Of a DNA stretch of 64,000 nt, positions 7,778 to 16,359 are shown one piece after another. Numbering within the stretch: position 1 is the first letter of the stretch; the number at the start of each line of letters is the position of its first letter. The position numbers and the translations under genes were made by a program. This DNA comes from Pseudoxanthomonas sp. (GTDB taxonomy: Bacteria; Pseudomonadota; Gammaproteobacteria; Xanthomonadales; Xanthomonadaceae), in contig NZ_PKDG01000018.1 of NCBI RefSeq assembly GCF_002863005.1, forward strand, positions 1-64,000, in the 5' to 3' direction. The notes beneath the pieces were generated by a model. That model saw only the letters and a program-made list of their open reading frames with translations, searched no databases and was not told the DNA's origin.

Positions 7778-9172
7778 ATGAGCCAGAAGAAGCCGAACCC
7801 CCGAAAGAAGCCTGCCGCGCCCGAGCCGGCCGACAGTTCATTGCGCCGCTGGCTGAAGGAACGCAGCATCACCGAGGTCGAGTGCCTGGTGCCGGACATC
7901 ACCGGCATCGCACGCGGCAAGATCATTCCGGCCGACAAGTTCAGCCACGACTACGGCACGCGCCTGCCGGAAGGCATTTTCGCCACCACCGTCACCGGCG
8001 ACTATCCGGACGACTATTACGACCTGACGTCGCCGTCGGATTCGGACATGTTCCTGCGGCCGGACCCGGATACCGTGCGGATGGTGCCCTGGGCGACCGA
8101 CCCCACCGCGCAGGTCATCCACGACTGCCATACCAAGGACGGCAAGCCGCATGACCTGGCGCCACGCAACGTGTTGCGCCGCGTGCTGGCCGCGTACGAG
8201 AAAGAAGGCCTGCGCCCGGTCGTCGCGCCGGAACTGGAATTCTTCCTGGTGCAGAAGAACACCGACCCCGATTTCCCGCTCCTGCCGCCCGCCGGGCGCT
8301 CGGGTCGCCCGGAGACCGCACGGCAGTCGTATTCCATCGATGCGGTCAACGAGTTCGACCCGATCCTCGACCTGATGTACGACTACTGCGACGCCATGGA
8401 ACTGGACGTGGACACGCTGATCCACGAATCCGGCGCCGCCCAGCTCGAGGTGAACTTCACCCATGACGATGCGTTGTCGCGCGCCGACCAGGTGTTCCTG
8501 TTCAAGCGCACGATGCGCGAGGCGGCGATGCGCCATGGCGTGTACGCCACCTTCCTGGCCAAGCCGATGGAGAACGAGCCCGGCAGCGCCATGCACATCC
8601 ACCAGAGCCTGGTGGACGTGAAGACGGGCCGCAATGTGTTCACCGGCAAGACGGAGGGCAAGGGCAGCAAGCTGTTCGGCCACTACCTGGCGGGGCTGCA
8701 GAAGTACGTGCCCATGGCGATGGCTTTCTTCGGCCCCAACGTCAATTCGTATCGGCGGCTGGCGCTTGGGCAGGTGGCACCGATCAACGTGCAGTGGGGG
8801 TACGACAACCGTACCTGCGGCCTGCGGGTGCCGATGGACACACCGGAGAACATGCGCGTGGAGAGTCGTTTCGCCGGCTCCGATGCCAATCCCTATCTCG
8901 CGATGGCCGCGACGCTGGCCTGCGGCCTGCTGGGCATCCGTGAACAACTCAAGCCGACCGAGCCGCTGGCCAGCAGCGCGCAGGACATCGGGTTCGAACT
9001 GCCGCGGTCGCTGGGCGAGGCGCTGGACGAACTCGAAGGCTGCAAGCCGCTGCAGGAGCTGATGGGCGCGCGCTTCGTGCGTGCGTACGTATCGGTCAAG
9101 CGCAAGGAATACGAGACCTTCTTCCGGGTGATCAGTTCGTGGGAGCGGGAATTCCTGTTGTTGAACGTCTGA
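7778..9172 (+). CDS. Second gamma-glutamylpolyamine synthetase, glutamine synthetase family
   Basis: 464 residues of the glutamine synthetase fold, close in pattern to PuuA and to the Pseudomonas SpuI/PauA ligases: GIARGKII, APELEFFLV, SAMHIHQS, VNSYRRLA and ESRFAGSDANPYL are all present. It probably ligates glutamate to a polyamine such as putrescine, cadaverine or spermidine. It is clearly a different paralogue from the puuA on the other side of puuD; the two may divide substrates. A basic, proline-rich N-terminal 20 residues precedes the domain. Start is the only sensible ATG. Confidence 0.87.
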   Translation: MSQKKPNPRKKPAAPEPADSSLRRWLKERSITEVECLVPDITGIARGKIIPADKFSHDYGTRLPEGIFATTVTGDYPDDYYDLTSPSDSDMFLRPDPDTVRMVPWATDPTAQVIHDCHTKDGKPHDLAPRNVLRRVLAAYEKEGLRPVVAPELEFFLVQKNTDPDFPLLPPAGRSGRPETARQSYSIDAVNEFDPILDLMYDYCDAMELDVDTLIHESGAAQLEVNFTHDDALSRADQVFLFKRTMREAAMRHGVYATFLAKPMENEPGSAMHIHQSLVDVKTGRNVFTGKTEGKGSKLFGHYLAGLQKYVPMAMAFFGPNVNSYRRLALGQVAPINVQWGYDNRTCGLRVPMDTPENMRVESRFAGSDANPYLAMAATLACGLLGIREQLKPTEPLASSAQDIGFELPRSLGEALDELEGCKPLQELMGARFVRAYVSVKRKEYETFFRVISSWEREFLLLNV

Positions 9173-9180
9173 CTGTTGTT

Positions 9181-9328
9181 CCCTTTTCCCTCCGGGAGAA
9201 GGTGGTGCGAAGCGCCGGATGAGGGTGCGGCGGAATCGGGATGATTCATCACTGATGATTCCGCCGGACCCTCACCCCAACCCCTCTCTCCCACAGGGAC
9301 TTCCTTTGGTCGCCGGTGGGAGAGGGGC
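9181..9328. repeat. Large imperfect palindromic repeat, family A
   Basis: The left end (CCCTTTTCCCTCCGGGAGAAGG) and right end (GGTGGGAGAGGGG) are hairpins. The inner boxes GGATGAGGGTGCGG and CCGGACCCTCACCCCAACC are inverted, and a small central palindrome (around 9234-9262) spans the turn. It is the same family as the element inside mfd. It lies between two genes on the same strand and overlaps no coding sequence if translation of the next gene starts at 9348. Confidence 0.78.
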
Positions 9329-9347
9329 TCGATATCACGGAGCCCTT

Positions 9348-10712
9348 ATGACCCAACTCGACACCCGCACCCTGCAGAAGCTCGACGCCGAGCACCACCT
9401 GCATCCGTTCAACGACAATGCCGCGCTGGCGAAGCGGGGCACACGCATCCTCACCAAGGGCGAGGGCTGCTACGTCTGGGATGCCGACGGCAACAAGCTG
9501 CTCGATGCCTTCGCCGGGCTGTGGTGCGTCAACATCGGCTACGGGCGCAAGGAACTGGGCGAGGTGGCATCGAAGCAGATGACGCAGCTCGCCTACTACA
9601 ACAGCTTCTTCCAGTGCACGACTGAGCCGACGATCGAACTGGCAGCGAAGCTGGCGGAACTCGCGCCGGGCGACCTCAATCATTCCTTCTTCGTCAATTC
9701 CGGCTCCGAGGCGAACGACACCATCCTGCGCATGGTCCGCCACTTCTGGGCGGTGCAGGACCAGCCGGCGAAGAACATCTTCATCGGCCGCCATGATGGT
9801 TACCACGGCACCACGATGGCCGGCGCCAGCCTCGGTGGCATGAAGGGCATGCACAAGCAGGGTGGCCTGCCGATCCCCGACATCCACCACATCGATCCGC
9901 CGTTCTGGTTCGCCGACGGCGGCGACCTGTCCGAAGACGAGTACGGCCTGGTCGCCGCACGCCGGCTGGAGCAGAAGATCCTGGAACTGGGGTCCGAGCG
10001 CGTGGCCGCGTTCATCGGCGAACCCATCATGGGCGCGATCGGCGTCTACATCCCGCCGAAGACCTATTGGCCGGAGATCGAACGCATCTGCCGCCAGTAC
10101 GACGTACTGCTGGTGGCCGACGAGGTGATCTGTGGTTTCGGGCGCACGGGCGAGTGGTTCGGCTCGCAGTATTTCGGTTTCCAGCCCGACATCATGCCGG
10201 TGGCCAAGGGCATCACGTCCGGCTACATCCCGCTCGGTGCGGCGATGTTCAACGATCGCGTGGCCAGCGTGCTGAAGGAGCGGGGCGGCGAGCTGGCGCA
10301 TGGCGCCACCTACTCGGGCCACCCGGTGTGTGCTGCAGTGGCACTCGAGAACATCCGCATCCTGCAGGACGAGAAGATCGTCGAAACCGCGAAGACCGAC
10401 ACCGCGCCCTACCTGGCCCAGCGCTGGGCGGAACTGGGCGAGCACCGCTTGGTCGGACAGGCGCGCATCGCCGGCATGGTGGGCGCGCTGGAACTGGTGC
10501 CGGACAAGAAGAAGCGCGCCTTCTTCCCCGAGCGGGGCACCGTCGGTCCGCGTTGCCGCGACCACGCGTTGAAGCATGGGCTGATCCTGCGCGCGACCTG
10601 GGACGCCATGCTGCTCTCGCCGCCGTTGATCATCACCCGTGCGCAGGTGGACGAACTGTTCGACAAGACGTGGAAGGCGCTCGACGACACCGCGACGGAC
10701 CTGGGCATGTGA
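9348..10712 (+). CDS. spuC: Putrescine-pyruvate type aminotransferase (class III)
   Basis: 454-residue PLP enzyme of the class III aminotransferase fold, very like Pseudomonas SpuC. The PLP-contact segment VADEVICGFGRTG and the Schiff-base lysine region PVAKGITSGY are visible, with SGSEAND near residue 115. It moves an amino group from putrescine (or a related diamine) to pyruvate, giving 4-aminobutanal, so the cluster holds both the glutamylated and the transaminase route. The frame extends back through the repeat; the ATG at 9348 starts the homologous region. The following gene encodes the binding protein of a putrescine ABC system. Confidence 0.83.
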   Translation: MTQLDTRTLQKLDAEHHLHPFNDNAALAKRGTRILTKGEGCYVWDADGNKLLDAFAGLWCVNIGYGRKELGEVASKQMTQLAYYNSFFQCTTEPTIELAAKLAELAPGDLNHSFFVNSGSEANDTILRMVRHFWAVQDQPAKNIFIGRHDGYHGTTMAGASLGGMKGMHKQGGLPIPDIHHIDPPFWFADGGDLSEDEYGLVAARRLEQKILELGSERVAAFIGEPIMGAIGVYIPPKTYWPEIERICRQYDVLLVADEVICGFGRTGEWFGSQYFGFQPDIMPVAKGITSGYIPLGAAMFNDRVASVLKERGGELAHGATYSGHPVCAAVALENIRILQDEKIVETAKTDTAPYLAQRWAELGEHRLVGQARIAGMVGALELVPDKKKRAFFPERGTVGPRCRDHALKHGLILRATWDAMLLSPPLIITRAQVDELFDKTWKALDDTATDLGM

Positions 10713-10804
10713 GGCCATCGAAGCGGCCCGTGCGCTGCGTCACGCCCTCGCAGCGCGGGCGTATGATGGTTCCCATCCCCCGTTCCTGTTCCATGGAGAC
10801 CCCG

Positions 10805-11920
10805 ATGAAGCTCAAAGCCCTCACCGTCATGCTGGCTGCCGCCGTGCTGGCCGCCTGTGGCGGCAAGGATGACAAGGCCGCCGACGGTGCGCCGTCGAAG
10901 GTGCTCAATGTCTACAACTGGTCCGACTACATCGCCGAGGACACGATCCCGAACTTCGAGCAGCAGTCGGGCGTCAGGGTCACCTACGACGTGTTCGACA
11001 GCGACGAGATGGTCGAGACCAAGCTGCTGGCCGGCAGCAGTGGCTACGACGTGGTGGTGCCGTCGCTGAGCTTCCTGGGTCGCCAGATCCAGGCCGGCGT
11101 GTTCCTGCCGCTGGACAAGAGCAGGATCCCGAACCTGAAGAACGTCGACCCCAAGATGCTCGAGCGGATCGCGCTGCAGGATCCGGGCAACCAGTTCGCG
11201 GTGCCGTACCTGTGGGGCACCAGTGGCATCGGCTACAACGTCGACAAGATCAAGGCCATCTTCGGCGACACCGCCGTCACCGGCAGCTGGGACGTGGTGT
11301 TCAAGCCGGAGAACGCGGCCAAGCTGAAGGACTGCGGGATCACCGTGCTGGATACGCCGTCGGAGCTGATCCCGATCGCGCTGAACTACCTGGGCGAGGA
11401 TCCGCACAGCTTCGATCCCAAGGTGATCGACAAGGCCGCGGCGCTGCTGAAGTCGATCCGCCCGTACATCCGAAACTTCCACTCGTCCTCGTACATCAAC
11501 GACCTGGCCAACGGCGATGTCTGCCTGGTGGTGGGCTGGTCCGGCGACATCATCCAGGCGCGTGATCGCGCGGCGGAGTCGGGCAACGGGGTCAACGTGG
11601 CGTACTCCATCCCGAAGGAAGGCGCGCCGCAGTGGTTCGACATGCTGGCCATCCCGAAGGATGCGAAGAACGTCGACAGCGCCTACGCCTTCATCAACTA
11701 CCTGCTGGACCCGAAGGTCGCTGCGGCGAACACCAACTTCGTGACGTATCCCAATCCGGTGCCGTCGTCGAAGCCGATGGTCGACAAGGCGATCGCGGAC
11801 GATCCGACGATCTACCCGCCCGCCGACGTCGACGCGAAGCTGTTCACCTTCGCGGTGCTGCCGCCGGACGTGGATCGCCAGTACACGCGCATCTGGACGG
11901 AGCTGAAGACCGGACGCTGA
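10805..11920 (+). CDS. potF: Putrescine/polyamine-binding lipoprotein 1 (PotF type)
   Basis: 371 residues. A signal peptide with lipobox LAAC puts the lipidated cysteine at residue 18. The Trp-Ser-Asp of YNWSDYIAEDT, the Trp-Asp of GWSGDI and the Asp of WFDMLAIP match polyamine contacts in E. coli PotF. The pocket loop after VVVP reads SLSF, like SASF in PotF. I chose the ATG at 10805 because GGAGA lies six bases before it; another ATG is 12 bases upstream. It delivers substrate to PotHI-PotG. A second, closely similar copy follows. Confidence 0.9.
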   Translation: MKLKALTVMLAAAVLAACGGKDDKAADGAPSKVLNVYNWSDYIAEDTIPNFEQQSGVRVTYDVFDSDEMVETKLLAGSSGYDVVVPSLSFLGRQIQAGVFLPLDKSRIPNLKNVDPKMLERIALQDPGNQFAVPYLWGTSGIGYNVDKIKAIFGDTAVTGSWDVVFKPENAAKLKDCGITVLDTPSELIPIALNYLGEDPHSFDPKVIDKAAALLKSIRPYIRNFHSSSYINDLANGDVCLVVGWSGDIIQARDRAAESGNGVNVAYSIPKEGAPQWFDMLAIPKDAKNVDSAYAFINYLLDPKVAAANTNFVTYPNPVPSSKPMVDKAIADDPTIYPPADVDAKLFTFAVLPPDVDRQYTRIWTELKTGR

Positions 11921-11928
11921 AACACCAC

Positions 11929-11957
11929 GGGCGCGTGCCGGCGAGGACGCGCCCTTT
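11929..11957 (+). terminator. Hairpin with short T-run after the first potF
   Basis: GGGCGCGT (11929-11936) pairs with ACGCGCCC (11947-11954), followed by TTT. It is a plausible partial terminator or 3' stabiliser between the two binding-protein genes. Confidence 0.6.
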
Positions 11958-12119
11958 GTCATCGTGGCATCGCCCGTGCAAGCCGGCGACGCCACAGGGA
12001 GGGGGTAGGGGAGCGGGACGGCACGGAACACGCCATTGCAATGACAGCACGCCCGCGGCGGCCCAGGCCGGTCCGGGACCACATCAAGCCGCCCTCGCGG
12101 GCCGAATGGAGAGAGATTG

Positions 12120-13241
12120 ATGAAACTGCGCGTACTGGCAACCACCCTGGCCCTCTGTACCCTTGCCGCTTGCGGCGGAAAATCCGGCAGCGACGGCGGC
12201 GCCGACACCGGCGGCGCCAAGCAGGTCAACGTCTACAACTGGTCCGACTACATCGCCGAGGACACCATCCCCAACTTCGAGAAGGCCACCGGCATCAAGG
12301 TGACCTATGACGTGTTCGACAGCAACGAAGTACTGGAAACCAAGCTGCTGGCGGGCAGCAGCGGCTACGACGTGGTGGTGCCGACGATGAACTTCCTCGG
12401 GCGGCAGATCCAGGCCGGCGTATTCCTGCCGCTGGACAAGAGCAAGATCCCCAACTACGCCAACCTGGACCCGGCCATCATGAAGCGGCTGGAGAACCAG
12501 GACCCCGGCAACCAGTACGCCATCCCCTACATGTGGGGCACCACCGGCATCGGCTACAACGTCGACAAGGTCAAGGCCGCGTTCGGCAGCACCGATGTCG
12601 CCAACAGCCTCGACATCGTCTTCAAGCCGGAGAACATCAGCAAGCTGAAGGATTGCGGCGTGACCTTCCTCGACACACCGTCGGAAATCATCCCGATCGC
12701 CCTGAACTACCTGGGCGAGGACCCGAACAGCCAGGATCCTGCGGTGATCGACAAGGCCGCCGCACTGCTGAAGACCATCCGCCCGTACATCACCAACTTC
12801 CATTCCTCGCAGTACATCGATGCCATGGCCAACGGCGACACCTGCCTGGTCGTCGGCTGGTCGGGCGACATCATCCAGGCGCGCGATCGCGCGGTGGAAG
12901 CCAAGAACGGCGTCAACATCGCGTATGCGATCCCGAAGGAAGGCGCCCCGCAATGGTTCGACATGCTGGCCATCCCGAAGGACGCCAAGCACGTCGACGA
13001 GGCCTACGCCTTCATCAACAACCTGCTCGACCCGCAGGTGATGGCCAACAACTCCAACTTCATCAGCTATCCGAATGCCATCCCGAAGGCGAAGGCGCTG
13101 ATGGACACGTCGATCACCGGCGATCCCACGATCTACCCGACGCCGGACGTCGAAGCGAAGCTGTTCACCTTCGCCATCATCACGCCCGAGGTCGATCGCC
13201 AGTACACGCGGATCTGGACGGAACTGAAGACCGGCAAGTAA
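12120..13241 (+). CDS. potF: Putrescine/polyamine-binding lipoprotein 2 (PotF type)
   Basis: 373-residue paralogue of the preceding gene, again with signal peptide and lipobox LAAC, lipidated Cys18. Trp-Ser-Asp, GWSGDI and WFDMLAIP are conserved. The pocket loop after VVVP reads TMNF rather than SLSF, so the ligand range may differ. I start at the ATG at 12120, which has GGAGAGA upstream, rather than the TTG just before it. The two copies are most alike in the middle of the protein and point to an old tandem duplication. The ABC genes follow after a strong hairpin. Confidence 0.9.
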   Translation: MKLRVLATTLALCTLAACGGKSGSDGGADTGGAKQVNVYNWSDYIAEDTIPNFEKATGIKVTYDVFDSNEVLETKLLAGSSGYDVVVPTMNFLGRQIQAGVFLPLDKSKIPNYANLDPAIMKRLENQDPGNQYAIPYMWGTTGIGYNVDKVKAAFGSTDVANSLDIVFKPENISKLKDCGVTFLDTPSEIIPIALNYLGEDPNSQDPAVIDKAAALLKTIRPYITNFHSSQYIDAMANGDTCLVVGWSGDIIQARDRAVEAKNGVNIAYAIPKEGAPQWFDMLAIPKDAKHVDEAYAFINNLLDPQVMANNSNFISYPNAIPKAKALMDTSITGDPTIYPTPDVEAKLFTFAIITPEVDRQYTRIWTELKTGK

Positions 13242-13248
13242 ACGCCCT

Positions 13249-13277
13249 GGCCGGGACGGACAGACGCCGTCCCGGCC
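13249..13277 (+). terminator. Strong hairpin between the binding protein and ABC genes
   Basis: A perfect 11-bp stem: GGCCGGGACGG (13249-13259) with CCGTCCCGGCC (13267-13277), loop of seven. No T-run follows, so it probably stabilises or trims the binding-protein mRNA, or lets only part of the transcription through to potGHI. Confidence 0.6.
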
Positions 13278-13342
13278 TTGCGTGATCGCTCATACCCACA
13301 TCCATGCCGGCGCCCAGGCTGCCCGGCGACCAGGGGATCTCC

Positions 13343-14479
13343 ATGGCGGCAGAACAGGGCAACGGCGCGGCACAGAACGGCAAGGCGAACGCGCAGGAGT
13401 ACCTGCGCATCGTCGACGTCCGCAAGGAGTTCGACGGGTTCGTCGCGGTCGACGACACCAACCTGACCATCCGCAAGGGCGAGATCTTCGCGCTGCTGGG
13501 AGGCTCGGGCAGCGGCAAATCGACGCTGCTCCGCTGCCTGGCCGGGTTCGAGAAGCCGACCTCCGGCAAGATCTTCCTGGACGGCCAGTTGCTCAACGAC
13601 CTGCCGCCCTACGAGCGGCCGCTCAACATGATGTTCCAGTCCTACGCGCTGTTCCCGCACATGACGGTGGAGCAGAACATCGCCTTCGGCCTGAAGCAGG
13701 ACGGCCTGTCCAGGGAGGCGATCAGGAAGCGCGTCGATGAGATGCTGGCGCTGGTGCAGCTGGGCAAGCTGGCCAAGCGCAAGCCGCACCAGCTTTCCGG
13801 CGGCCAGCAGCAGCGCGTGGCGCTGGCGCGGTCGCTGGCGAAAGGACCTAAGCTGCTGCTGCTGGACGAGCCGATGGGCGCGCTGGACAAGAAGCTGCGG
13901 TCGCAGATGCAACTGGAGCTGGTGAGCATCATCGAGAAGTCGGGCGTGACCTGCGTGATGGTCACCCACGACCAGGAAGAAGCGATGACGATGGCCACCC
14001 GCATCGCGCTGATGGACCAGGGCTGGATCCGCCAGGTCGGCACGCCGGATGAAATCTACGAGCAGCCGACCAGCCGCTTCGCCGCCGAGTTCATCGGCTC
14101 GGTCAACCTGATCGAGGGCGCGGTCGAGGAGGACGAAGCGAACTACGTCACCATCCGCTCGCCGCAGTTGCCCGATCCGATCTACATCGGTCACGGCATC
14201 TCGGGCTTCGAAGGGCAGGAGGTCGGGTTCGCGGTGCGGCCGGAAAAGCTTGGGATCGGCAAGCAGGAGCCGCAGCAGCCGCACAACAAGGCCAAGGGCG
14301 TGATCGAGGACATCGCGTACTTCGGCAGCCATTCGGTCTACCACGTGCGCCTGCCGAGCGGGTACAAGTTCATGGCCAATTTCGCCAACGTGCAGCGCTG
14401 GGCCAGCGAAGGCCTCACCTGGAACGATGAAGTCTGGGTATGGTGGGGCGACAACGATGGCGTGGTGCTGACGTCATGA
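13343..14479 (+). CDS. potG: Putrescine ABC transporter ATP-binding protein
   Basis: 378 residues, as long as E. coli PotG (377). Walker A GGSGSGKST, signature LSGGQQQRVALARSLA, Walker B LLLLDEPMGAL and a C-terminal TOBE-type domain (about 280-378) are visible. It drives import through PotH-PotI. The ATG at 13343 has AGGGGA upstream; an in-frame ATG at 13304 is less likely. The stop overlaps the potH start (ATGA), so the two are translationally coupled. Confidence 0.94.
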   Translation: MAAEQGNGAAQNGKANAQEYLRIVDVRKEFDGFVAVDDTNLTIRKGEIFALLGGSGSGKSTLLRCLAGFEKPTSGKIFLDGQLLNDLPPYERPLNMMFQSYALFPHMTVEQNIAFGLKQDGLSREAIRKRVDEMLALVQLGKLAKRKPHQLSGGQQQRVALARSLAKGPKLLLLDEPMGALDKKLRSQMQLELVSIIEKSGVTCVMVTHDQEEAMTMATRIALMDQGWIRQVGTPDEIYEQPTSRFAAEFIGSVNLIEGAVEEDEANYVTIRSPQLPDPIYIGHGISGFEGQEVGFAVRPEKLGIGKQEPQQPHNKAKGVIEDIAYFGSHSVYHVRLPSGYKFMANFANVQRWASEGLTWNDEVWVWWGDNDGVVLTS

Positions 14480-15390
14480 ACCTTCTCCGCTCCCTGGGCA
14501 AGCGCCTGCCGGGGCCACGCTGGGGCGTGATCTCGGTGCCCTACGTCTGGCTGCTGCTGTTCTTCGCCATTCCCTTCCTGATCGTGCTGAAGATCTCGTT
14601 CGCCAAGCTGGCGATCGCGATGCCGCCCTATACGCCCATCCTCGAGTACATCGACGAGGCGCTCACGCTCAAGCTCAACCTGGGCAACTATGCGGCGCTG
14701 TTCACCGACTCCCAGTACGTGGCCGCCTACCTCAGCTCGATCAAGATCGCGGCAATCTCGACCTTCCTCGCGCTGCTGGTCGCGTATCCGATCGCCTACG
14801 TCATCGCCCGCATGCCCCCCTCGTCGCGCAACATCGCGATGATGCTGGTGGTGCTGCCGTCGTGGACGTCGTTCCTCATCCGCGTCTACGCGTGGATCGG
14901 CATCCTCAAGAACAACGGCCTGCTCAACAACCTGCTGATGAAGATCGGCCTGATCGACGAACCGCTGCAGATCCTGTACACGCCGATGGCGGCGTACATC
15001 GGCATCGTCTATTGCTACCTGCCCTTCATGGTGCTGCCGCTGTACACCAACCTGGTGAAGCACGACCACCGCCTGCTCGAGGCCGCCTACGACCTCGGCG
15101 CCAAACCGTGGAAGGCGTTCTTCACCATCACCCTGCCGCTGTCGAAGGCCGGCATCATCGCCGGCTGCATGCTGGTGATGATCCCGGCGGTCGGCGAGTT
15201 CGTCATCCCCGAACTGCTCGGTGGCCCGGACACGCTGATGATCGGCCGCGTGCTGTGGGGCGAGTTCTTCAACAACCGCGACTGGCCGGCGGCGTCGGCG
15301 GTGGCCATCGTCATGCTGATCCTGCTGCTGATCCCCATCCTGATCTTCAACCGCGTGCAGCAGCGCGAGATGGAAGGGAGGCTGACATGA
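14476..15390 (+). CDS. potH: Putrescine ABC transporter permease PotH
   Basis: 304-residue inner-membrane permease with six predicted transmembrane segments. The EAA loop region (EAAYDLGAKPWKAFF) that contacts the ATPase is at about residues 200-215. It starts at 14476, overlapping the potG stop, and its own TGA overlaps the potI ATG. A basic N-terminus precedes the first membrane segment, as in E. coli PotH. Confidence 0.93.
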   Translation: MNLLRSLGKRLPGPRWGVISVPYVWLLLFFAIPFLIVLKISFAKLAIAMPPYTPILEYIDEALTLKLNLGNYAALFTDSQYVAAYLSSIKIAAISTFLALLVAYPIAYVIARMPPSSRNIAMMLVVLPSWTSFLIRVYAWIGILKNNGLLNNLLMKIGLIDEPLQILYTPMAAYIGIVYCYLPFMVLPLYTNLVKHDHRLLEAAYDLGAKPWKAFFTITLPLSKAGIIAGCMLVMIPAVGEFVIPELLGGPDTLMIGRVLWGEFFNNRDWPAASAVAIVMLILLLIPILIFNRVQQREMEGRLT

Positions 15391-16229
15391 GCCGCACCGG
15401 ACACCGCGCGGTCAACTGGACGATCCTGGGGCTCGGCTTCGCCTTCCTCTACGTGCCGGTCATCATCCTGATGGTGTATTCGTTCAACGAGTCGCGCCTG
15501 GCTACGGTGTGGTCCGGATTCTCGTTGAAGTGGTACGCCGAGCTGTTCCGCGATACGCAGATGCTGCAGGCGGCATGGATCAGCATCAAGGTCGCGTTCT
15601 GGACGGCGACGGCGGCCGTGGTGCTCGGCACGATGGCGGCCCTGGTGATGACGCGCATGCGCCGCTTCCCGGGCAAGACGCTGTTCGGCGCGTTGATCAC
15701 CGCGCCGCTGGTGATGCCGGAAGTGATCATCGGCCTGTCGATCCTGCTGATGTTCGTCTCGCTCGGCCAGGTGGTGGGGCTGCAACCGCGCGGCATCCTG
15801 TCGATCTGGATCGCGCACGTGACCTTCACCCTGGCCTTCGTCACCGTGGTGGTGTCTTCGCGACTGGCGGAGCTGGACAAGTCGCTGGAAGAAGCCGCCA
15901 TGGACCTGGGCGCGAACCGCATCAAGGTGTTCTTCCTCATCACGCTGCCGATCATCGCGCCGGCGCTGGTGTCGGGCTGGCTGCTGGCATTCACGTTGTC
16001 GCTGGACGACGTGGTGATCGCCAGTTTCGTCGCCGGGCCCAGTTCGACCACGCTGCCGATGAAGGTGTTCTCGTCCGTGCGCATGGGCCTGAGTCCGAAG
16101 ATCAATGCGCTCGCGACGCTGATGATCCTGGTGGTCAGCGTGGCTGCGTTCCTGGGCTGGTGGTTCATGGCCCGGGAAGAGAAGCGTCGCCAGCGCGACA
16201 TGCAACTGGCGCTGCAGGACAACGGGTAG
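15387..16229 (+). CDS. potI: Putrescine ABC transporter permease PotI
   Basis: 280-residue partner permease of PotH with six hydrophobic segments and the conserved EAAMDLGANRIKVFF loop. The ATG at 15387 overlaps the potH stop by four bases. The C-terminus is basic and cytoplasmic. With potG and potH it completes the transporter; the binding proteins lie upstream. Confidence 0.93.
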   Translation: MSRTGHRAVNWTILGLGFAFLYVPVIILMVYSFNESRLATVWSGFSLKWYAELFRDTQMLQAAWISIKVAFWTATAAVVLGTMAALVMTRMRRFPGKTLFGALITAPLVMPEVIIGLSILLMFVSLGQVVGLQPRGILSIWIAHVTFTLAFVTVVVSSRLAELDKSLEEAAMDLGANRIKVFFLITLPIIAPALVSGWLLAFTLSLDDVVIASFVAGPSSTTLPMKVFSSVRMGLSPKINALATLMILVVSVAAFLGWWFMAREEKRRQRDMQLALQDNG

Positions 16230-16269
16230 CACCCTGGCGGTCACGCACCTCCGGCATCCAAGCCTACCC

Positions 16270-16297
16270 GCAGGAGCCCCCCCCCGGGCGCTCCTGC
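16270..16297. repeat. Family B-like hairpin with a C9 tract
   Basis: GCAGGAGC at 16270-16277 pairs with GCTCCTGC at 16290-16297. The interior includes nine consecutive C (16277-16285) followed by GGGCG. It resembles one arm of the family B element at 36624-36651, with the GCCCTC core replaced by a C-run. It lies in the 130-base gap between potI and the next gene and affects no coding sequence. Confidence 0.6.
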
Positions 16298-16359
16298 AAG
16301 GCAACGACGATCCGCTAACACATGCCGTCCGAAAATCCGGGCCGGGCAAGAGAATCTCC

